DNA of 64,000 nucleotides from Amphibalanus amphitrite (lineage: Eukaryota; Arthropoda; Thecostraca; Balanomorpha; Balanidae): the NCBI RefSeq assembly GCF_019059575.1, contig NW_024881531.1, positions 930,001 to 994,000 on the forward strand, given 5' to 3'. Of the stretch, positions 55,801-64,000 are shown piece after piece. Position numbers and translations under genes: made by a program. The notes beneath the pieces were generated by a model, which worked only from the letters and a program-made list of their open reading frames with translations, made no database searches and was not told the DNA's origin. Numbering within the stretch: position 1 is the stretch's first letter; each line of letters opens with the position of its first letter.

Positions 55801-58800
55801 GGAATGATTTACCTGGCATTTTCTTATTATATCACACAATTATAACTTCCAGTGTGCACCGCGTCCTCAAACTCTTAAAACGCGTGTCAGCTTTGATGAA
55901 TTCTGGATAAAGTTTGAGATAAAATGGCAAAACATCAATGTCGGCATTCCCCGTAGATCATTTCTCCCATTTTCGGCTTTCCCCGCAGTCCGGGGCAACG
56001 CCGAAAAAGTCACTTCTTTGATATTTTTAGTTTGTGCGCTTAACGGTATGCGAATTCATCAAATGCGCCTGGTATGTTTGAAAGGCAAAAGACTGGTCTC
56101 TCGAATGACGCCAACAAGAATAGCTTATGTTGTCTACCTTGCGTGCTACGGGCGTCAGAAAAAAAGTCTTCGGCGTTCCCCCAACTTCCCCTATGTCATA
56201 AAGTCGTGGAATTACATATAGGTACAGCCGTCAGCTACCGGACATAGTAAACCTAGCCTTTGAACGTCTAAAGCGATGTCTCTTATCTCTATCGATTTCT
56301 CTCATCCTTCTCCTCAGCCTTCCAACATTCTCTTGGACGCCGACTGCAACGTCAAGATCGCCGACTTCGGCCTGGCGCGCTCGCTGTCCAGCCGAGAGAC
56401 GAACAGCAGCGAGACGGAACCTCCCCTTACAGACTACGTGGCCACCCGCTGGTACCGGGCGCCCGAGATCCTGCTCTCGGCCAAAACGTGAGTTGCCATG
56501 GCGACCAGAGGGACGCGGTGGCTCGGCTCTGATCCGCGTGTTCCTGTCGAGCTGGTGTAGTTTGGGATGCGGTGATGACGTACGGAGGGGTGGCGGCCGC
56601 AGGCTAATCCCCAATCATCATCATGACGCAGATGGTGTATGTGGGGAGGGAGATGAGTTTACCTTTCGGTGGGCGGATAACTTATCTTTAAATGTGGTTT
56701 AGCCATTAGCAATATTTTGGGATTTTTCCTGTCAGGAAAGGTCACGATAAAGTAAGGTATGTGGGCCGAATTGGTAGATTGGCGATCGGTACCTAATGCT
56801 GTGCAGCTGAGGTCGCATCGCATTGTATCTGGTCTGGGGACTATGATCGGTATTTGATTGTCGATAGTTTTAATCTACTCTCTTCGAACGATAGTTGATG
56901 GTCTGATGACTATGGCCGGTGTTCTGGTGACAATGGTCGGTGGTCTGGTGTCGATGGTCGATATTCTATGTTGGCTGGTCGAAGTTCGACAGTCCCCCAC
57001 TGAGTCCAATCAACACCTCCCTGTCCATCCATCAGATACACCAAGGGTGTGGACATGTGGAGCCTGGGCTGCATCGTGGCCGAGATGCTGCTGGAGCGGC
57101 CGCTGTTCCCCGGCACCTCGACCGTCAACCAGATCGAGCGGATCATGGCCACGCTGGACGCTCCGACACCGCAGGACGTCGCCTCCGTGTGCTCAGGGTG
57201 AGTCGCGGCGCTATTCCGAGGTCCGGGACCGCCCGTGGCAGGGTGTACTTTGTCATAGTTCGATATGTTTGTGCAGACACAATAGGCTAAATCGAAAACA
57301 GTCTACTGAGCATGTTTGTGAACACAACAGGCTAAATCGGGAACAGTCACCGTAATAGATGGTCAATACAACGAGGACGATAATGCTAGTCATGCAGTGG
57401 ACGTTATTGAGGAGTAATCGCCATGACGTTTGTGACGAGAGTGCAGTGTTACGCAAGCATTCGTATAAACATACAGCAATCCAGCTACATTGATGATCAG
57501 CTAGGTGACCAGCATATTCGTTCATTCAGCTTGTAAAACAAAAGTTTCCTTGCTCCCGGTCGATTTGTTGTGCTTGCTGGTCTGTCGATTTATCGAGTTC
57601 TCAATGCATCGCCAGTCCCGACTGCCGGTCCTGGTATCGGGCCCACCGGTAGCCGCTGACCTCATTCTGGAGACGGGCCGAGTAGCGGTGTGCCCATTCA
57701 GACTGATCAATACGGTACCAGTCACTCCTACCCGCCGCTCCCATACACACAGACCGACCGCAGTCGCACTGCTCTATAAGGGTATGGCCGTGACCTACTG
57801 ACCGCCCATTAGCTTCTGGGACTGTGGACCGCCACCTCTTGACCTCGGGGTTTCCCTCCTTTCCTACCGCGACATGCCGAGATCAGCATCCCTCGTCTCG
57901 GCTGAGAGTGACCGTGGTATCTGACTTCAGGTCTTCTGGTTTCCGGTCATAACCTCCTGCCCCCCGGTGCCCCTCGTCCCGATTGGAAGTGGATTCGCTG
58001 ATCTCAGGTATCCCCTCCATACCTGTCGTCTGCGCCTCTCGTCTCGGCTGACGTATCTGACGGTTCCTCTGACCTCAGGTACGCCTCGTCGCTGCTGGAC
58101 CGCGCCGTGCTCACCCATCGCCGGCCGTTGACGGCCCTGCTGCCGGCCGACACGCCACCCGACGCCATGGATCTCGTCACCAAGCTGCTCGTCTTCAACC
58201 CCACGCGGCGTCTGACCGCCGAACAGGCGCTCCGCCATCCCTACGTCAAGGGGTGAGTAGCCTCACGTAAACCTGCGTCAAAGACTGAGTGCCCTATACA
58301 CACCTGCTCGAGCGACGCCCGAGTATACACACCTTCGTCAAAAGTGAGAGTGCCGCTGCATACCCCTGCGGCTAAGGGTGAGTCCCCGCACGCTCCCACG
58401 TCAAGGGGTGAGTATGAGTAGTAAGTTTCCTACGCACCCTTACGTCAAGAGGTAAGGCGACACAAGCAAAGCGGAGGGTTGGTCGACGATGGTAGCGCCT
58501 TCAGGCGCGCGGTTGTGCTTTTCTTGTGGCTGAAATCCAGGTCCCTCCAGATGAGTTTGGGTGTTTTGTTCGCCCCGGAAGTCAGCTATAGCGCACACAT
58601 TCTCGGGTGTTAGCTGGCTAAATGCAATAGCTATTGATCACGCTTCGCTGACGTAAATGTTGCCAAGCGACGGAGAGAAAAAAGTCTTTTCCAGGCATAC
58701 TCTCAATGAACGATTAGTTTTTGCGTTCTATGTAGGTATAATCTATCACGGATATTCCTTCTATATATTTCATTCGTTCTATGTAAGCTACGTGCACGCT

Positions 58801-61800
58801 ATTCATACAAGTTAATGAGCTGTTCTTTTTGCGGCACTAAGACCGCATTACCAGCCATCCGGGGGCTCGTGTTTCCATTTGCAGCTTCCACAATCCTGCC
58901 AAAGAGCCGACTTTCGGACACGCCATCGTGCCACCGGTCAACGACAGCGTGCAGCTGAGTGTCGAGGCCTACCGCTCTCGGCTGTACGACTTTATAGCAC
59001 AGAAGAAGGGTCACGCGCGCACCGGGCGAACGCTGCCTTCCCGAGAACGACCTCCGGCGCCGGCCGCTACACGACCCACGCACCTAGAGTGAGTGTGAAC
59101 AGGTTTAACTGGTACTTACCGGTTATCGCTTTATGTTGGAGGGTGGGTTGAGAAGTGAGGGATGATGGGGGGGGGGGGGAGGTGAGGCATAACTGAGCCG
59201 TGGCTGAGCAATTCATAACATCTGGCATGTTTCAACTGGACGGACACGTGACTGCCACTGTTGTCACTGTCACAATCACGAGAAATGTTTGGCGTACCAG
59301 ACCCTTCGCCAGCCGTTCCTCCACCATGTCAGTTTCTGACCCCTCCCCAGCCGAAAGCGGTCCGTCGCCGGGGTGGAGTTAGCCAGAGGCAAGCCATACG
59401 ACGCCGGCGACAGTAAGACGCCGTCCCCTACCAGCCGACACACACCGCCCTCGCCGCCGCGGCCTCCCAAACAGTCGGGAGACGGAGGGTCGCCCGCCAA
59501 ACCGGCGGCGGCACCGCGCTTCTCGAGCGCCCAACACCGGCACAGTGTGCAGACAGTGACCCGAGCGCACGGCCACTCAGGTTGGTGATGTCAGACAGAT
59601 GGGTCATGAGGTAAGATGGGTTAGAGGTCATACGGGTCAGAGGTCAGACGGTTCAGAGGACAGAAGAGTCAGAGAGGTCAAAAGACCAGATAGTTTAGAA
59701 AGGTTAAGGACCTGGGGCCGTATTCACGTCGACTTCGTAAGTCAATTTTCTTTCGTAAGTATAATTTGGTATTCATGTCGACACTTCTTAAGTTTTTTCT
59801 TACGAAATGTCTGGATATCTACAAAAATCGGTATTCACGTCAAAATTCGTAGGAATATCTTAAGAAATTCGTAAGAAGCGTTTGGTGCATTGACCTTTGC
59901 CTTAATCATTGAGATTTAGGGATCCTCCTTGTAGGGATTTACACAACTATCCATTGTACCTATATAATTGATAGAGACAAGTAGAAAAACACGGAACAAA
60001 TAGTGCATGGACGCGTTTCGATTATTAAATCTTCATCAGCATGACATACCCACAAAGAAAACAAGATATCTTGTTTTCTTTGTGGTTATGTCATGCTGAT
60101 GAAGATTTAATAATCGAAACGCGTCCATGCACTATTTGTTCCGTGTTTTTCTACAACTATCCATGCATTTGTGCATTTCATTTTAGTCAAACCAGCAAGA
60201 CGCCTTTTGGGGGCGACAAACGAGCCAGCGCGCGAGTAAGCCCCCCACACATGCACTGTACAGAAGTGCGAAGGACTTCCAAATGTTCCAAAAATGCGCC
60301 ACTGTTAAGTGCTGGGGGCGCCCCTCTTCTACTGGGCAAGCCCAACTTCTGTATGAGGTGCCCTATTTCTTGGCATTGATGGACATGCACTTTTAGTGGA
60401 TGGGGAAGCACCTGTACCCCCATACATATAGAAAGTTACACCACTGGGGGGTCCGTAAGACCCCCCAGCCTTTTGGCCGCTGATCGGCTTGGCCGCTGAC
60501 CAAACTTCAGCGCAATCAGCCCAGCTGTTCTTGAGATGTAGAAGCGGCACCCTGCACGTGCGCACGTGTAAAATGGTTCAAACTGGATTTTGCCCGGCAC
60601 CCTTCGCACCGGTCCCTATAACCGTGTGCCAAGTTTGAGTGCAAACGGTCCAGGCGTTCTCGACATCTGGAAGCGACCCCTGCTCGTGCGCACGTGCAGT
60701 TGCACCTCAACCGTGACATATGACAACGCATTTCCCGGTAGGTGCCTACCCACATGCCAAGTTTCAACACAATCGGGCCGGTAATTGCCGAGTTATTGTA
60801 ATAAGAACAAACGTGACACCTGTTTGTACTTTGCACGTGCAGCGGGTGGTCACTCACATGAATCAAGAGTACCCGATGTTTAGTAGAAGGGCTACAGCTA
60901 CCCTAAAAAAAAAAATACCGCAAGTCAAACGTCCTAATGCAGTGGTTGCTGAGATATAAGCCCACTTTGAGAAATTGGTAGTCTCAAAAGCGCTACTTCT
61001 GCAAAACAGCTTGGACGCCCTTGACTTCTCACGTGACACGTGCCACGATGGTCAATTAGATGCATCAAGATAGTAAATTGCGGGTTAGAAGGGATGGGGC
61101 AGCCCAACAAAAAGACCACAGGTCAATCAGTCCAGCGGTTGATGAGATATAGGCCTCCAAAAGCATTACAGGCCGGGCCGGGCCGCTCATACTGATATTT
61201 TCCCGTTTTATTGAAAAGACTTCGCTTCACTCGCTCGCTGGTAATAATTTTGCTCAATAATAACAGCCATTCTTAGTCCAGACAACCGTTAGTGTCAATT
61301 CTTAAAATAATTCGTCATTTTAGTCTTAGCCTACTGCACTGATTTATCGTTGCGTCAGTTTACGACAGCTCGGTGAGTATTCGTAAGTCCACCATACCGT
61401 TAACATTATGTTCTTACGAAAAACTTAAGAAATTCTTAAGATGACACGACGTGAATCGCACTTACGACATTCTTACGAGAATTCTTAAGAAAAGGTCGAC
61501 GTGAATCGCAAACTGTCTACGAGAATTTTTTTATTCGTAAGATATTTTTGCTGTCGACGTGAATACCAAATTTTCGTAAGAAGTAGGTCGTGCGTAAGAA
61601 AATTCTTACGAAAATAATCGACGTGAATACGGCCCCAGATAGTTTAGAAAGGTCATATCAGACGGGTCAAAGATCAGACTGGTCCAAAGAGTCAGAGCGG
61701 TCAAACAGAGCGGAAGTGTTTGCTCCACCTGACCTCCCGCCTGACGAGTGTGCCTCATCTCCTGCGCTCCAGACGTGCGCTCCAGCAGTCTGAGGAAGCA

Positions 61801-62531
61801 GCAGAGTCTGGAGAGCGTGCTGACCTCGAGCGGCAGCCCGTCTGAGCCCCCGGGCCGCCACGGCCGGCCGGTGCTCTCCCAGCTGAAGGCAGCATTCGTA
61901 CGCAGTCTCGACTACACCAGCATCAGGAAGGACAAGGCGTCCGCCGTGGTGAGTTGGAGCGCGCGACCGGACCCCAGCCCAAACGCTGAACTCGTAGCAG
62001 GAGGGTCCACTAGGGAGTGTTTACGGATAGATTTTGAGTAATTCCGTTTATCATTCCGTGATTACACCACGCAGTTGTTCTGTGATGAAGTGATAAGCGC
62101 TGCATATGACGGTGATGGTTGATTTAATATAAGCACGATGGTTTATTTCAATCGAGACCGTACCTACGAGAAACGAACTTATCTTCTTAATCATAGATGG
62201 CGCCAGTATAGCTTACTGAGAGGTAGGCTGTACCGCATAGCCCAACGAAGAAGTGACGACCTCGCTTCTTGAGCACAATCCCATGAATGTAGCCCATTGA
62301 TATCATGAATATGTTTCATGGCGGTGATCTAAGTAGCGTCTTTCAAGAGCTTCGCAAGTCACTTCCATCTGTCTCAGTTCAGACGGTCCCCTGCCTCCCG
62401 TCCAGCGCTAACCATGCTCCCCGCCTCCCCAGGCGCCCGGCCACTTCTCGTCTGTCCGGAGGCCGTCCGCCGGCGCTGGCGCCACTGGATTGCCGCCGGG
62501 CCTCCAGCAGTACGGCCTGCACCACAAGTGA
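49848..62531 (+). CDS. MAPK15: Mitogen-activated protein kinase 15 (ERK7/ERK8)
   Basis: An atypical, autophosphorylating MAP kinase linked to ciliogenesis, autophagy and genome maintenance. Exons: 49848-49964, 51730-51949, 53249-53379, 56318-56487, 57036-57197, 58079-58252, 58885-59088, 59351-59580, 61773-61948, 62433-62531; 560 residues (human 544). The glycine loop GKGAYGIV begins at Gly37. Other landmarks are ATP-binding Lys59, helix-C Glu77, the family-specific HRDQKPSN (Asp154), DFG (Asp172) and the activation motif T-D-Y (194-196; vertebrates have T-E-Y). A YDFI (359-362) sits where human MAPK15 has its LC3-interacting YQMI. The tail is Pro/Ser-rich. The N-terminus is 17 residues longer before the kinase domain than in human. 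The ATG has A at -3. The donor after exon 8 (GTTGGT) is weak. Confidence 0.96.
50191..51372 (+). mobile_element. piggyBac-like TTAA element (MITE), copy 2, in MAPK15 intron 1
   Basis: Flanked by TTAA at 50,187-50,190 and 51,373-51,376. Ends begin CCCTCGCGGGCCCGG and, mirrored, CCCGGCCGGGCCCGG, each followed by GGCGTTTTTCGCC-type sequence. It matches the element at 19,264-20,462 in reverse orientation along most of its length. Non-coding. It has many TGACCT/AGGTCA hexamers, including the TGACCTTGA form. Confidence 0.85.
51950..53248 (+). other. MAPK15 intron 2
   Basis: Non-coding between exons 2 and 3. No repeat with clear ends and no alternative exon were recognised. Confidence 0.6.
53380..55299 (+). 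other. MAPK15 intron 3, 5' part with GC-rich patches
   Basis: CpG-rich patches at about 53,690-54,000 and 54,480-54,670 lie inside the intron. They have no recognisable coding content and could be an internal promoter or old repeat. The rest is unremarkable. Confidence 0.45.
55300..56191. mobile_element. TA-flanked TIR element with iterated GGGGcAAnGCCGAA motif
   Basis: The left end GGGGAAGTTGGGGCAATGCC is mirrored at the right end (GGGGAAGTTGGGGGAACGCC), and each side is flanked by TA (55,298-55,299 and 56,192-56,193). The motif GGGGcAAnGCCG(AA) recurs inside in both orientations near 55,310, 55,328, 55,668, 55,941, 55,971 and 55,993. It is 892 bp and non-coding. The TA duplication suggests the Tc1/mariner superfamily. 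Confidence 0.75.
57265..57348 (+). repeat. 47-bp tandem duplication in MAPK15 intron 5
   Basis: ATGTTTGTG...GGCTAAATCG...AACAGTC occurs twice, offset by 47 bases, with a few mismatches. Confidence 0.8.
57893..58078 (+). repeat. Repeated 3' splice-site units before MAPK15 exon 6
   Basis: Three units of about 70-77 bases share CTCGTCTCGG or CTCGTCCCGA, then CTGA(C), and end CTTCAG, TCTCAG or CCTCAG followed by GT. AG dinucleotides fall at 57,930, 58,007 and 58,078, the last being the true acceptor. Confidence 0.6.
58236..58457 (+). repeat. Tandem copies of the MAPK15 exon 6 donor region
   Basis: The exon 6 end and donor, ACGTCAAGGGGTGAGTA, is repeated exactly at 58,398-58,414. Looser copies occur in between (CTGCGTCAAAGACTGAGTG, CTTCGTCAAAAGTGAGAGTG, TGCGGCTAAGGGTGAGTC) and after (TTACGTCAAGAGGTAAGG). 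The spacing is about 30 bases. Any extension past the true donor meets an immediate in-frame TGA. Confidence 0.7.
59981..60154. repeat. Near-perfect 174-bp palindrome
   Basis: Arms of 87 bp meet at CAAGATATCTTG with a single mismatch seen (CCCACAAAG versus AACCACAAAG mirrored). A 12-base direct repeat, ACAACTATCCAT, occurs at 59,943-59,954 and 60,153-60,164. The transcript would form a long hairpin. Confidence 0.9.
60187..61245 (+). repeat. Modular CACGTG-rich repeat, copy B (MAPK15 intron 8)
   Basis: Same orientation and block order as 48,783-49,660. Copy B contains an extra stretch near its 5' side (about 60,290-60,480), including a short self-complementary run around CTGGGGGGTCC. Both copies lie within one gene locus, about 11.4 kb apart. 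Confidence 0.72.
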
Positions 62532-63410
62532 CAGCCGGCCCTGCCCGCGCTCCAACACATCGAGCCGCATAAGCGACCAACGCCACAGCGCTTCAGCCGC
62601 GCCGTCTGGGCTGCCCAGTGAGCGCCGCGCGCACCTACAGTTCCAGAACCCGCCGCCAGGGGCGCTGTGTGAACGGGCCGGGCGGGTCACGTCATCTATT
62701 ACCGGATTGATATGAATGTGCATGTGCCGACACAACTTTCTCTTTCAACACAATTGATATGATTTTTATGATCGATATTCGATATGACTTTTTGGAAATC
62801 TTCCATGGCTCGAACTGGGATGTGTGCTTCGAATGTCATCTTCTTGATGATGAGCAGGTCAGCTGGAAATAAATGTCTGTCATGTGTGAAATATACAATA
62901 AAAGATTAACCCATTCGAGTTACGAAGGCTGCTAGGTGTTTTTTTTTTCAATACCGGATGTAACACCTCAAAAATAATGTCACATGTGGAAATATATTTC
63001 GTCGTATTTCGTTCGCTTCGCTCAGTCCCCACGGTTCGTCGGAAGGTCATCTCAGGCTCAAAAGAAACGGTATATACCATTCGAAAGCTGAAGGTGAGCT
63101 GAATCCAAAAATGTATTTTTTATCAAAATCGATCGATGGCCTTTTTTGAAAATTGCGTTTTTGTAAAAACTTAATAATTTTTTATTCAACGGGCTGTCCC
63201 AGACATTCTTGAAAATATAAACATATATTTTTGAGTTCCAGTGAAAGCTGAATGCCAAAAGAACAATATCTAGCGGAGCAATGTTTCCAAAGATTAATAT
63301 GCGTCTCCCACAGCCGACAATAAGGCGCAATTACACAGCTCAGTGTCACGATGGACCAAAGTCAGCCACACAGAAGCGTGAAATGGCCCTTATCGACTCG
63401 CAGACCCGGC
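62532..63410 (+). other. MAPK15 3' UTR and downstream flank
   Basis: The 3' UTR runs from the stop codon to the first poly(A) signals near 62.87 kb. After that the sequence is AT-rich with no recognised gene or repeat. Confidence 0.6.
62868..62873 (+). terminator. MAPK15: MAPK15 poly(A) signal AATAAA
   Basis: AATAAA lies 337 bases after the stop codon, with a second copy at 62,897-62,902. A TGT-rich stretch follows the first copy, as expected for cleavage and polyadenylation. Which one is used cannot be told. Confidence 0.65.
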
Positions 63411-64000
63411 GCTCTCGGCCCGCCTGACCGGCCACGGAAAGAACGTTTGGCTCTCGTTCTATTAAACAAATGTCATATTTGTCAGTTTAACTGTCCACAT
63501 CGCTATTAAAGTTATTCAGGATACCTGTGAAGAAAATTCATTGTTCTGCTTGATTTACAACATGCTTTATTTTACATTTTTCTTATACATGTTTTGTTCC
63601 ATCCAGCTGCGCTCAGTGCCCGCGCAGGGGAAGTGAGCGGGGTTTCACTGTCAGAGGCTGTACTGGTGACAGCTGCTCGGCCGTGCGACCGGTCAAAGGT
63701 TACCATGCCCCACCGGGCGCTACCCCCACTCCACCCGAGCTGAGGCCGGTGCAACCTCTGACATTTCAGCTCGGCCAATTTTCCTTATATGGGCATGATA
63801 CCAAGCTCAATTAAGCAAAGTAGACATGAACAAATGCAAATTAATGCATGATCTGAAGATGACAGAACAATGAATTTTCTTCACATGTATCCTGAATAAC
63901 TTTAATAGCGATGTGGACAGTTAAACTGACAAATATGACATTTGTTTAGTAGAACGAGAGCCGAACGTTCTTTCCGTGGCCGGTCAGGCGGGCCGAGAGC
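63411..64000. mobile_element. Element with 138-bp inverted repeats, cut by the window end
   Basis: The arm 63,411-63,548 is mirrored at 63,863-64,000 with three differences seen in 138 bases. The 314-bp interior is GC-rich in its middle, contains a perfect CArg-box sequence CCTTATATGG at 63,783-63,792, and has no open frame of note. The arms may continue beyond the window, so the true ends and any target duplication are unknown. Confidence 0.75.

Larger units (their letters stand above)
59712..61638. mobile_element. Long-TIR element in MAPK15 intron 8, carrying other repeats
   Basis: The left end CTGGGGCCGTATTCACGTCG is mirrored exactly at 61,619-61,638. Both ends continue into about 170-270 bases rich in TTCTTACG/CGTAAGAA and TATTCACGTCGA units. 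The interior contains the 174-bp palindrome and modular repeat copy B. A 17-base direct repeat (AGATAGTTTAGAAAGGT) occurs on both sides but is offset from the left end, so it is not a clean target duplication. The superfamily is unclear; GGGGCCGTATTCA ends recur in animal TIR elements. Confidence 0.75.

Noticed and set aside
59687-61653. 17-base direct repeat as target duplication of the 59,712-61,638 element
   Set aside because: The left copy does not abut the terminal repeat, and the surroundings contain loose GGTCAGA-type tandem units, so a local duplication explains it as well.

Overview
This window is animal nuclear DNA. Three multi-exon genes with GT-AG introns lie on the + strand in CpG-rich sequence crowded with short DNA transposons, fold-back repeats and CT/GA microsatellites. 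The proteins resemble metazoan orthologues closely. No virus, bacterial operon, rRNA, tRNA or CRISPR array was recognised. Intron size, high CpG content and transposon load suggest an invertebrate, perhaps an arthropod such as a crustacean; that placement is an inference and not firm.

Layout. (1) 1-13,206: no recognisable gene, several GC-rich patches, and a TA-flanked transposon relic (9,656-10,640). (2) 13,207-16,904: signal peptide peptidase (HM13/SPP type), 7 exons, 377 residues, complete. (3) 16,905-23,279: intergenic, with a hAT element (18,616-20,616, 8-bp target duplication) that carries a piggyBac-like TTAA element inside it, then a strongly CpG-depleted stretch. (4) 23,280-43,036: a P4-ATPase of the ATP9A/ATP9B (Neo1p) class. 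At least three alternative coding first exons all end in the same phase before 19 common exons, giving 1,087, 1,101 or 1,128 residues. (5) 43,037-48,400: intergenic with fold-back repeats. (6) 49,848-62,531: atypical MAP kinase MAPK15 (ERK7/8), 10 coding exons, 560 residues, probably with an upstream non-coding exon near 48.4-48.6 kb. (7) 62,532-64,000: downstream flank and a 138-bp inverted repeat that reaches the window end.

The three genes act separately: intramembrane proteolysis of signal-peptide remnants in the ER, lipid flipping and trafficking at Golgi/endosomes, and a ciliary/autophagy-linked kinase. Nothing suggests co-regulation.

The most unusual signals are the alternative ATP9 N-termini (one with an acidic dileucine signal); tandem arrays made of splice-junction sequence next to ATP9 exon 17 and MAPK15 exon 6; nested transposons whose target duplications can be read directly; a 174-bp near-perfect palindrome inside a MAPK15 intron; two copies of a modular repeat rich in CACGTG within the MAPK15 locus; and abrupt CpG depletion in the 5' part of the SPP gene and upstream of ATP9 exon 1a.
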